Below, piece after piece: positions 10,696 to 21,677 of a stretch of 49,001 nt of DNA. This stretch comes from Prochlorococcus sp. AG-418-I21 (GTDB taxonomy: Bacteria > Cyanobacteriota > Cyanobacteriia > PCC-6307 > Cyanobiaceae), in NCBI GenBank assembly GCA_003214115.1, contig QCMA01000007.1, positions 1 through 49,001 on the forward strand, read 5' to 3'. The position numbers and the translations under genes were made by a program. Positions within the stretch are counted from its first letter, which is position 1. The number at the start of each line of letters is the position of its first letter. The notes under the pieces were generated by a model. That model saw only the letters and a list, made by a program, of their open reading frames with translations, did not search any database and was not told where the DNA came from.

Positions 10696-11651
10696 TATGG
10701 CTGTTGCTCGATGGCGCCTTCACCAAGACAAGTTAATAATCCACAAACACTTGCGAACTTAATGCAATCTTCTATTTCTAGTTTATTTGAAGGATAGCCA
10801 GAAGAAATTAATTTTGAAATTAAGCCAGCCAGAAAGGCATCGCCTGCGCCAGTTGTATCAACGATTTTTTGAGAATTAGGAGTTTGGGTAATTCCCTGTA
10901 ATCCACCGATGTACCATGAAACGGGATTTTTTCCATCAGTTATTATTACATCTGGTCTATTAGGCAACTGTTGAGATATTAGCAAGGAATTTTCTTCCTC
11001 AAAAAACAAAGTTGCTTCTTCCTTAGCAAGTTTTAAAACATTTGCATGATTTAAAAATTTCTTGATTAAATTAACTCTCTCGGCTTTACTCATGTCTGAT
11101 GAAAAACTTGAATGATCCCAAAAGACCTCTCTCCAATTCAAATCAATAACTACTTTAACTTCAAATTTTTTAGCCTGCTCAATAAGAAAAAAAATAGTCT
11201 CTGCTGATATTGAAGATGATAACAAGATCGTTCCTGTAACCAAATATTTTGTTTCTAGAAAAGATTTCTCCACGTCTAAAATTTCTTTTTCGATGAATTT
11301 CTTACTAAAAACTTCGTCTGCAAAGCATGAATGAGAACTTTCCTCAAAGCCTGAAAAAAAACGATCTCCCCATTGATCTCTATCTACATTAACCACACGA
11401 GTTGATGAATAATCATCTAATTGCAAGAAATCTAAATTAACTTCCAATTCATTAAATTGCTTAATAAATTTTTTTCCATTATCATCATTACCCAAACATC
11501 CTACAAATGTCGAATCTATTTTTAATTTTCTCAATGCACAAGCAACATTAGCAGGTGCACCCCCAAAAAAATCTGTAAATCCTTGATTTGACTTATTTCT
11601 GATTCTGTCTATTAAAGCCTCTCCAACACATATGACCTTTTTCTTTTTCAT
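10653..11651 (-). CDS. PfkB-family carbohydrate kinase (fructokinase-like)
   Basis: N-terminal GGAPANVACALRKL and C-terminal DTTGAGDAFLAGL PfkB signatures. Confidence 0.92.
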   Translation of the reverse strand: MKKKKVICVGEALIDRIRNKSNQGFTDFFGGAPANVACALRKLKIDSTFVGCLGNDDNGKKFIKQFNELEVNLDFLQLDDYSSTRVVNVDRDQWGDRFFSGFEESSHSCFADEVFSKKFIEKEILDVEKSFLETKYLVTGTILLSSSISAETIFFLIEQAKKFEVKVVIDLNWREVFWDHSSFSSDMSKAERVNLIKKFLNHANVLKLAKEEATLFFEEENSLLISQQLPNRPDVIITDGKNPVSWYIGGLQGITQTPNSQKIVDTTGAGDAFLAGLISKLISSGYPSNKLEIEDCIKFASVCGLLTCLGEGAIEQQPYYEKVNKFFGSLMS

Positions 11652-11740
11652 AAAATCAAAACTTTTTCTAAACTAAGGATAATTTATTGAAAACGAATAA
11701 TTTTTTTTTGACTTAAAGTTTAATTAAAATAAAATTCATC

Positions 11741-12655
11741 GTGTTTTTAAATAAATCTGAAACTTGGAAGTGGAAAAATTGGGAAATTTCTTGGTCTTTA
11801 TCAAAAGAATCTACTTCTGAAAATAATATTAAAATTTTATTAGTTCATGGATTTGGGGCATCAAAAAACCACTGGAGACATAATCAAGATTTTCTTGGTA
11901 AATTTTCTAACTGCTATGCAATTGACTTATTAGGATTTGGAAAAAGTAGTCAACCTAGTGCTTTATTAAATTACGAACCTGATAAAGAAAACTCAATTAA
12001 ATATTCATTTGACTTATGGGGTAATCAAATATCAACTTTTTGTTCAGAGGTAATAAAATCTCCTGTTTACTTAGTAGGAAATTCAATAGGTGGTGTTATT
12101 GCATTGAAAGCTGCTGAAATACTGAAAGATAATTGCAAAGGTATCATTTTAATTAATTGTGCACAAAGAACTATGGATGATAAACGTTTAAAAAAAAGTA
12201 ATATCTTAATGAATCTGTTTAGACCCGTTCTTAAAACGATAGTCAGACAAAGAATAATTAGTAACACCCTTTTTACAAGAGCTGCTAATCCAAAAGTTAT
12301 TAAGAAAATCCTTGAACAAGCTTACCCTTCAGGAAAAAATATAGATAAAGAATTGATTGAAATACTTTATCAGCCCTCTCAAAGGAAAAACTCTAAAGAA
12401 GCATTTCGTGGTTTTATTAACTTATTTGATGATTTCCTTGCTACTGATCTTTTCGATAAAACAAATGCTCCAATCCAATTGATTTGGGGAGAAAAAGACC
12501 CTTGGGAATCTTTAAGTGAAGCAAGAGAATGGAAGAAACAATTCAGGAATATTAAAAGATTAGATATTATTGATGGAGCTGGTCATTGTCCTCATGATGA
12601 AGAACCTGAAAAAACAAATAAATTAATAAGTTTATTTATTCAAGAAACAAAATAG
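11741..12655 (+). CDS. Alpha/beta hydrolase
   Basis: LLVHGFGASKNHWR oxyanion segment, nucleophile elbow LVGNSIGGVIAL, late His in GAGHCPHDEEPE; GTG start. Confidence 0.9.
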   Translation: MFLNKSETWKWKNWEISWSLSKESTSENNIKILLVHGFGASKNHWRHNQDFLGKFSNCYAIDLLGFGKSSQPSALLNYEPDKENSIKYSFDLWGNQISTFCSEVIKSPVYLVGNSIGGVIALKAAEILKDNCKGIILINCAQRTMDDKRLKKSNILMNLFRPVLKTIVRQRIISNTLFTRAANPKVIKKILEQAYPSGKNIDKELIEILYQPSQRKNSKEAFRGFINLFDDFLATDLFDKTNAPIQLIWGEKDPWESLSEAREWKKQFRNIKRLDIIDGAGHCPHDEEPEKTNKLISLFIQETK

Positions 12656-13641
12656 GCTTCTACATTATCACTAAGTCTTCTCAAGCCTCTTAATCCATCT
12701 CTTTCTAAATTTCTAACACGATCTCTACTTATCCCTAGTACTCTTCCTATACCAGTAAGAGACATTGGCTCATCACCATCCATTCCATATCTCATTCTTA
12801 AAACTCTACATTGCAGATCGGGCAATTGGTGTAAAAGAGAATGCAAATCACCTCTCATACAATCCATCTCTATTTGTTCGTCTGGCAAATCCTCACCCCC
12901 TGCCAATAAATCCAATAAAACAGTATCTTCACCGTCACCAACTTTTGTTTCAAGACTAACTGGCTGCCCAGCTTTGCACATCAAATCTTTGACGTCATCT
13001 TCGGGAAGCTCTACATATTTCGCAAGTTCACTTACTGTTGGAGTTCTAGACATTTCTTGACTGAGCTCTCTTTGACCTTTTTTTAACTTATTCAACATTT
13101 CAGTTATATGAATTGGTAGCCTTATTGCCCGACTTTTTTCAGCTATTGCTCTAGTAATACCTTGTCTAATCCACCAATATGCATATGTTGAAAATTTATA
13201 ACCTCGCGCTGGATCAAATTTTTCCACTCCTCTAACCAGTCCTATAGTTCCCTCTTGGATTAAATCAAGAAGTTCCATATTTCTTTTTGTATATTTTTTT
13301 GCAACGCTTACTACTAATCTTAAATTAGCTGCAACCATTCTTTCTTTAGCTCTCTGTCCAGCTCTTAATCTTTTTTTTATTATCGAAGTAGATAATTTTA
13401 ATTTAGTAGATAATTCTTCAATACTAGGCTTGTCTCCTGTTAATTCGATTATTTCCAATTCTGCTCTTTCGACTTCCATGTACTCTTGGACTTGTCGACC
13501 TAGAGTAATTTCTTGCTCATGCGATAGCAATGGAACTCTTCCTATATCTCTCAAGTATGATCGAACAAGATCTACATCATTACTAATTTTGATACTTGCT
13601 ATTGAAGCTAGTTTATTTTCATTTATTGTTTCAGAAGACAT
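12640..13641 (-). CDS. Group 2 (RpoD-like) RNA polymerase sigma factor
   Basis: VRSYLRDIGRVPLLSHEQEI, region 2 NLRLVVSVAKKYTKRNMELLDLIQEG...YKFSTYAYWWIRQGITRAI, region 4 RVLGISRDRVRNLERDGLRGLRRL. Track start 13674; Met at 13641 (MSSETINE) preferred. Confidence 0.93.
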   Translation of the reverse strand: MSSETINENKLASIASIKISNDVDLVRSYLRDIGRVPLLSHEQEITLGRQVQEYMEVERAELEIIELTGDKPSIEELSTKLKLSTSIIKKRLRAGQRAKERMVAANLRLVVSVAKKYTKRNMELLDLIQEGTIGLVRGVEKFDPARGYKFSTYAYWWIRQGITRAIAEKSRAIRLPIHITEMLNKLKKGQRELSQEMSRTPTVSELAKYVELPEDDVKDLMCKAGQPVSLETKVGDGEDTVLLDLLAGGEDLPDEQIEMDCMRGDLHSLLHQLPDLQCRVLRMRYGMDGDEPMSLTGIGRVLGISRDRVRNLERDGLRGLRRLSDNVEAYFVS

Positions 13642-13741
13642 GAAAGTTGAATGATGTTTTGTAAACAATACCATTAAGAAATGTAAAGTTAAACAAAAAA
13701 ATCCACATTTTTACAAAAATGAGAATAAATACCTAGTGGAA

Positions 13742-15148
13742 TCAGGCTAACGAAGAGCTTAAAAGCCATTTGGCCGTACTTAGATAAATAAATACTCCCG
13801 CTATATCAGTTACAGTTGTTATGAAAGGGGAGGACATTAAAGCTGGGTCCAATTTCATTCTGTCAAACAATAAAGGGAGTATCGCCCCTGTAGTGGCGGC
13901 TAAAGTTGTTATGGATATTAAACTTATACCTACCGCAGAAGCTATAAGAGGCCCTTCTCCTTGCCACCAAGCGAAGGGAAAAACTACTAGCATCATAAGA
14001 ACACCTAAAATAGCGCCTGTTATTGCCTCCTTGACTACAGCTTTAATTGCACCAAGAGTCCTCAATTTTTGAGTACTTAAACCTCTAATAACAACCGTTG
14101 AACTTTGAGCACCAACATTTCCTCCAGTACCTATGAGAAGCGGAATAAATGCAGCTAATAATACTATCTCTTTCAATATTTGATCATTCATGGCTATGAC
14201 TTTTGTCGTCAAACCATTTGCCAAAACTAAAATTAACAACCATAAAATTCTTCTTCGAGCAATCGTAAATAAACTACTTTGAAAATAATCATCTTCATCT
14301 CCAGGTTGAACTGCCCCTGCTGCATAAATATCTCTTGTTGCTTCTTGTTCTATAACATCAATTAGATCATCGACAGTTACTATCCCAACAAGTCTCTTTT
14401 CTTTATCGACAACTGGGAGTGCCAAAAAATCATATCTTTGTATTGCTCTAGCAACATCTTCTTGATTAGTATTGGTAGAAATATTCACTACATCTCTTGT
14501 CATTACGTCTCCAATTGGCCTAGAAGGATCAGCAGTTACGAGGTCTCTCAAGGAGAGAATACCTGTTAAATGTCTTTCCTTATCCGTAACATATAAGCTA
14601 TAAATAGTTTCAGTAAATGGAGCTCTTTTTCTAACTAAAGAAAGAGCTTCAGCTGCTGTTTGCATTTCTTTAAGATCTATAAATTCAGTTGTCATTAATC
14701 TTCCAGCAGTTTCAGGCTCATATCCAAGTAATTCAGCTGTTACTTTCCTTTCGCCTGGGCTAAGAGCGGACAAAAATTTTCGTACCACTTTTGCAGGTAA
14801 TTCGTCGAAAAGTTGAACCCTATCATCAGGAGACATTTTCTCAACAATTTCTAAAACTTCTCCTGATCGAAGTCTCTCTAATAAAGTTTGCTGAACTACT
14901 GGATCTAAATATTCATAAACCTCAATTGCCTCATTTTTCTTTAATAATCGAAATGCTAATGCCTGCAGTATTAATGGTAAACTGCCAATAGCATCTGCAA
15001 TATCAACAGGTTGAGAAGGTTCTAAAAGTAACTTTGCCTCATCATAATTTCCTGCGATGAGCAATTCTTCAAGTTGAATAGTAATATTTTCTCTTGTATT
15101 TAGATCTGAAGATAACGATACAACTGTTTCAAGATGATCATCATTCAT
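13742..15148 (-). CDS. mgtE: Magnesium transporter MgtE
   Basis: MgtE N domain, tandem CBS domains, TM domain with LIGTGGNVGAQSSTVVIRGL signature. Confidence 0.95.
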   Translation of the reverse strand: MNDDHLETVVSLSSDLNTRENITIQLEELLIAGNYDEAKLLLEPSQPVDIADAIGSLPLILQALAFRLLKKNEAIEVYEYLDPVVQQTLLERLRSGEVLEIVEKMSPDDRVQLFDELPAKVVRKFLSALSPGERKVTAELLGYEPETAGRLMTTEFIDLKEMQTAAEALSLVRKRAPFTETIYSLYVTDKERHLTGILSLRDLVTADPSRPIGDVMTRDVVNISTNTNQEDVARAIQRYDFLALPVVDKEKRLVGIVTVDDLIDVIEQEATRDIYAAGAVQPGDEDDYFQSSLFTIARRRILWLLILVLANGLTTKVIAMNDQILKEIVLLAAFIPLLIGTGGNVGAQSSTVVIRGLSTQKLRTLGAIKAVVKEAITGAILGVLMMLVVFPFAWWQGEGPLIASAVGISLISITTLAATTGAILPLLFDRMKLDPALMSSPFITTVTDIAGVFIYLSTAKWLLSSSLA

Positions 15149-15191
15149 AAATATAATTCCTTTTCATAGTAACAACACCATTATATGAAAT

Positions 15192-15521
15192 CTAAGTGAT
15201 TTTTCTACTTATGTAGAACCCGAAATACATTGCGAATAAATTTACGATTATAATTAAATTAAAAAAAATTATAAATTTTAACCAATCCCCTTTATTTAAA
15301 ATTTCATACAAAAAGTATATAAATCCACTAAAGGATGTAAAGCAGGAAAAAAAACCACTTAATAAAATTTTTTCAATTGAGTAACTCAATCTTTGATTAA
15401 TAAAAAAACCAACTAAGAATGATCCAAATAGTGAAATAATAAAATTATTATTGATGATTAATCTCAAAAAAGTAGCAAGATAACAAGCTAAAAGTATGTA
15501 AATTAAATTTTTTATTTTCAC
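15192..15521 (-). CDS. crcB: CrcB/Fluc-like fluoride channel subunit (divergent copy)
   Basis: 109 aa, hydrophobic, SGFFSCFTSFSGFIYFLYE resembles a degenerate CrcB motif; adjacent to a second CrcB. Confidence 0.8.
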   Translation of the reverse strand: MKIKNLIYILLACYLATFLRLIINNNFIISLFGSFLVGFFINQRLSYSIEKILLSGFFSCFTSFSGFIYFLYEILNKGDWLKFIIFFNLIIIVNLFAMYFGFYISRKIT

Positions 15522-15522
15522 T

Positions 15523-15888
15523 TTAAAAAAATTTAATAAGAAAGTAACCTAAGTAAAAGAAAAAGAAAGAAATAATTATTACTTCGATATAGTGAAAAAA
15601 TAATCTTAGGAATTTCTTTTGCTGAAATAGAAAAAATAATTGATAAATAAAGGAAGAAAATGTACTAAAAGATCCTAAAAAACCACCATAAAATAATATT
15701 AATTTAGTGTTATTCATAAAATTAAATGCTACTAAAATTCCTAGCAAAAAAGATGATAGAAAATTTACTAAAGAAATATTTTGAATATCGAAACCTATTT
15801 TTTTTTTAAAATTATTTTGTATAAAAATTCTTAATATTAATCCAAAAGTACTACCAAATAAAATTATACATATTGAACCAAAATCCAA
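15523..15888 (-). CDS. crcB: CrcB/Fluc fluoride channel subunit
   Basis: 121 aa; FYGGFLGSFSTFSSFIYQ matches the canonical CrcB motif. Confidence 0.87.
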   Translation of the reverse strand: MDFGSICIILFGSTFGLILRIFIQNNFKKKIGFDIQNISLVNFLSSFLLGILVAFNFMNNTKLILFYGGFLGSFSTFSSFIYQLFFLFQQKKFLRLFFHYIEVIIISFFFFYLGYFLIKFF

Positions 15889-15892
15889 AATT

Positions 15893-18186
<2,294 letters not shown>

Positions 18187-18336
18187 TTAATATAAAAAAA
18201 ATACTAAACTTTTAAAATTTTATTTTTAAAAGGTCTTTCATTAAACTTACCACCGCAATAAGATAAAGGCTCGAAGTTAATGAAAAAATTAACCACTTTA
18301 ATTATATAGTTAATATTTTTTTCTTCAGAAATTAAT

Positions 18337-19236
18337 ATGCATTCATATCCACCTAATGTCATAGTTTTAATTGGTCCCACTGCAAGTGGCAAAACTGAAT
18401 TAGCTATTCAAATTGCAGAATATTTTAAAACTCGTATACACAATATCGATTCAAGGCAAATTTATAAGTTTATGGATATTGGAACAGCCAAACCATCTCA
18501 AAGTCAACAAAAACAAGTAAAGCATTTTTTAATAGATATTGAGGAGCCAACTAATCAAATTAACGTAAAACAATTTCAAGCAGTTGCTCAAAAATCAATA
18601 GAAAAAGAAATTAAGCAAAATAATTTACCTTTTCTTGTTGGAGGGAGTGGTTTGTATATGAACTCACTAACAAAAGGTTTTTTTGCGCCGGATGTACCTC
18701 CTCAAAATAATTTGAGAAGACAATTAGAAGAACTAGGTCAGAAAAAATGTTGGGAGCTCTTAAAAAAATGTGATCCAATATCAACAAAAAAAATCAATTT
18801 TGCTGATCAAATTAGAACAATAAGAGCTTTAGAGGTTTTTTACATAACAGGTAAACCACTGTCAAATCAAAAAGTTCAAAAACCGCCTGATTGGAGAATT
18901 CTAGAGCTTGGATTAGATAGGGATAATTTAAAAGAAAGAATTTCCCAAAGAACAAAAAATATATTTTTATCTGGAATTATTGATGAGACGAACCACCTTA
19001 TCTCTGAATATGGATCTGATTTGCCAATATTAGAAACCATTGGTTATCGAGAATCTAGAGATCTTTTAAATAACAATTCAACGATTGACAAAGCAATTGA
19101 GTTAACTACTACAAAAACGATACAATTTGCCAAAAGACAAAGAACTTGGTTTCGTAATAAAAATAATCCTCTTTGGCTTAATCACAAAAACCCGCTAAAA
19201 GATGCAATAATTAAAATAGAGTCTTTTTTAGGCTAA
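18337..19236 (+). CDS. miaA: tRNA dimethylallyltransferase
   Basis: P-loop [48 protein letters not shown]. Confidence 0.97.
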   Translation: MHSYPPNVIVLIGPTASGKTELAIQIAEYFKTRIHNIDSRQIYKFMDIGTAKPSQSQQKQVKHFLIDIEEPTNQINVKQFQAVAQKSIEKEIKQNNLPFLVGGSGLYMNSLTKGFFAPDVPPQNNLRRQLEELGQKKCWELLKKCDPISTKKINFADQIRTIRALEVFYITGKPLSNQKVQKPPDWRILELGLDRDNLKERISQRTKNIFLSGIIDETNHLISEYGSDLPILETIGYRESRDLLNNNSTIDKAIELTTTKTIQFAKRQRTWFRNKNNPLWLNHKNPLKDAIIKIESFLG

Positions 19237-19288
19237 CTTTATAAAATAAATTTTGTTCATCACCCAATCAATTTTTTAAATTAACTGA

Positions 19289-19861
19289 ATGCCACCACGC
19301 CCACGCTTTGACCGCCGCGCTCCAGTTAGAGAGCTCCCAAATATAAATGAAAGAATAAAATATCCCCAATTGAGAGTGGTTGATTCAGATGGGAAACAAT
19401 TAGGCGTTATTGATAGATTAGAAGCATTAGAAATAGCATCTCAAAGAGAACTGGATTTAGTTTTAGTTAGCGAAAAAGCCAAGCCTCCTGTTTGTAGAAT
19501 CATGGACTATGGCAAATATAAATTTGAACAAGAAAAAAAAGCCAAGGAAGCAAGGAAAAAATCCCATCAAACAGAAGTTAAAGAAGTCAAAATGAGGTAC
19601 AAAATTGATAAGCATGATTACGATGTGCGTATAGGTCAAGCTACTAAATTTTTAAAATCTGGAGATAAAGTAAAATGCACTGTAATTTTTAGGGGTAGAG
19701 AAATTCAACACTCAAATTTAGCTGAAACACTCCTTTTAAAAATGGCTAATGATTTAGAAGAGCAATCAGAAGTTCAGCAAAAACCAAAAAGAGAAGGGAG
19801 AAACATGATTATGTTTTTAAGCCCTCGAAAAAATCCTCTTATTAAAAAAGATAATGAGTAA
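19289..19861 (+). CDS. infC: Translation initiation factor IF-3
   Basis: [49 protein letters not shown]. Confidence 0.97.
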   Translation: MPPRPRFDRRAPVRELPNINERIKYPQLRVVDSDGKQLGVIDRLEALEIASQRELDLVLVSEKAKPPVCRIMDYGKYKFEQEKKAKEARKKSHQTEVKEVKMRYKIDKHDYDVRIGQATKFLKSGDKVKCTVIFRGREIQHSNLAETLLLKMANDLEEQSEVQQKPKREGRNMIMFLSPRKNPLIKKDNE

Positions 19862-19937
19862 GAAACTGTTATAAAAAATATGACGAATGTTAAAGTGTCA
19901 CTACGGCCAAAAGTAAATTAGTTAGGATTTTTCTAAA

Positions 19938-20924
19938 GTGAGATTTCATATTCAACAAGAAAGTGATATTCCTGCATCAACACAACTATATAATCAGATT
20001 TGTTTTGCAATAGCTGCAAGACATTATCCCCCAGGACATAGACTTCCAAGCACAAGGCAACTTGCAATGCAAACTGGACTCCATCGTAATACTATAAGCA
20101 AAGTTTACAGACAGCTGGAAATTGATGGGGTGGTTGAAGCAATAGCTGGATCAGGTATATATGTAAGAGATAATCTTAATAAAAGAGAATTTAAAAAATC
20201 AGTTTACACAAAAGATAAAATAAGTAAATTACCAGATCAAGAAGCAAAGAAGGCCATTGATAATTTGCTAAATCTTGGATGCACTTTACAAGAAACAAAA
20301 GAAATATTTATCAATGAAATTGATTGGCGTATTAAATGCGGATCAAGGATCATAGTCAGTACTCCTAGAGAGGATATAGGCGCTTCAATGTTGATAGCAG
20401 AAGACCTCTCTACAACAGTAAATGTACAGGTTGAAGTTGTCCCTATGGAAGAATTAGAAAAAGTTTTGAGCAATTCGAATAATGGAACAATTGTCACTAG
20501 CAGATATTTTTTACAGCCTCTAGAAAAAGTTGCTAAACAACATGGGGTTCGAGCTATTGCAGTTGACTTAAGCGACTTTCAAAAGGAATTGAAATTTCTC
20601 AAAGAATTAAATGCAGGAAGTTGCGTAGGTATTGTTAGCATCAGTCCTGGTTTACTGAGAGCAGCAGAAGTTATTATACACAGCATGCGAGGTAATGAAT
20701 TAATGCTTATGACGGCAATTTCAGACAATAGCAGTAGATTACTAGCACTTTTAAAGTCTTCAAACCACATAGTATGTGATGGACCCAGTTTATCAGTTGT
20801 AGAAAACACATTATTAAAAAATCGTTCTCAGCTGATGAGAGTACCTCAAATAATATGCGCTAAAAATTATTTAAGTGCAGAGACAATAAATCAATTAAAA
20901 AAAGAAATAGGAGTCGTTAATTAA
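19938..20924 (+). CDS. plmA: GntR-family transcriptional regulator, PlmA-like
   Basis: N-terminal GntR wHTH (RHYPPGHRLPSTRQLAMQTGLHRNTISKVYRQLEIDGVVEAIAGSGIYV) plus a ~220-aa C-terminal domain that is not aminotransferase-like; matches my recollection of cyanobacterial PlmA. Confidence 0.8.
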   Translation: MRFHIQQESDIPASTQLYNQICFAIAARHYPPGHRLPSTRQLAMQTGLHRNTISKVYRQLEIDGVVEAIAGSGIYVRDNLNKREFKKSVYTKDKISKLPDQEAKKAIDNLLNLGCTLQETKEIFINEIDWRIKCGSRIIVSTPREDIGASMLIAEDLSTTVNVQVEVVPMEELEKVLSNSNNGTIVTSRYFLQPLEKVAKQHGVRAIAVDLSDFQKELKFLKELNAGSCVGIVSISPGLLRAAEVIIHSMRGNELMLMTAISDNSSRLLALLKSSNHIVCDGPSLSVVENTLLKNRSQLMRVPQIICAKNYLSAETINQLKKEIGVVN

Positions 20925-20934
20925 TTAGACCGAG

Positions 20935-21669
20935 ATGCTAAGAACTTTTAAATCCGATATAGAAATTATAAAAGAAAGAGATCCTGCCGCTAGAGGTATT
21001 TTAGAGATATTTCTTTGCTACCCGGGCTTTCAATCAATAGTTATTCATAGGTTTACTCATAAATTGTGGCAATTAAAGATTCCGTTGATTCCCCGTTTGT
21101 TAAGTCATGCCAATAGACAATTGACAGGCATTGAAATACATCCAGGAGCCAAAATTGGTAAACGAGTTTTCATAGATCATGGAATGGGAGTTGTTATTGG
21201 AGAAACAGCTGAGATAGGAAATAATTGTCTACTTTATCAGGGAGTCACATTAGGAGGTACAGGTAAAAGTCATGGGAAAAGACATCCCACTTTAATGGAA
21301 AATGTTGTAGTTGGGGCTGGTGCAAAAGTTCTTGGATCCATCACAGTAGGATCTAATACACGTATTGGGGCTGGTTCAGTAGTTGTTCGTAATGTAGAGG
21401 GAAACAGTACAGTGGTTGGAGTTCCGGGTAGAGTAGTGCATCAAAGTGGAGTTAAAGTTAATCCATTGGCTCACTCTGCTTTACCAGATGCAGAAGCTAA
21501 TGTGATAAAAAATTTAATGGATAGGATAGACTTGCTTGAAAATGAAATTCTTAAATTACAAAAAACTCTACAATGTTTAGCGAACTCAGAATCTATTGAT
21601 ATTTCTAAACTTGGTGACTCCCAAAATCTTAAAGACAAAGAAATCATAGAATTTCTAGGTGATGATTAA
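20935..21669 (+). CDS. cysE: Serine O-acetyltransferase
   Basis: Left-handed beta-helix hexapeptides; GIEIHPGAKIGKRVFIDHGMGVVIGETAEIGNNCLLYQGVTLGGTGK. Confidence 0.95.
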   Translation: MLRTFKSDIEIIKERDPAARGILEIFLCYPGFQSIVIHRFTHKLWQLKIPLIPRLLSHANRQLTGIEIHPGAKIGKRVFIDHGMGVVIGETAEIGNNCLLYQGVTLGGTGKSHGKRHPTLMENVVVGAGAKVLGSITVGSNTRIGAGSVVVRNVEGNSTVVGVPGRVVHQSGVKVNPLAHSALPDAEANVIKNLMDRIDLLENEILKLQKTLQCLANSESIDISKLGDSQNLKDKEIIEFLGDD

Positions 21670-21677
21670 ATCTTTAT

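Noticed and set aside
15523-15888. Fluoride riboswitch upstream of the crcB pair
   Set aside because: The crcB genes directly follow the SH3 gene and gyrB with gaps of only a few bp; no room for a riboswitch.
18204-18392. 62-aa ORF in the gyrB-miaA divergent gap
   Set aside because: Overlaps the miaA start antisense and covers the likely promoter region; no family similarity seen.
20237-20497. Antisense ORFs in the PlmA-like gene (also 20579..20809)
   Set aside because: Fully embedded opposite a well-supported CDS with no motif support.
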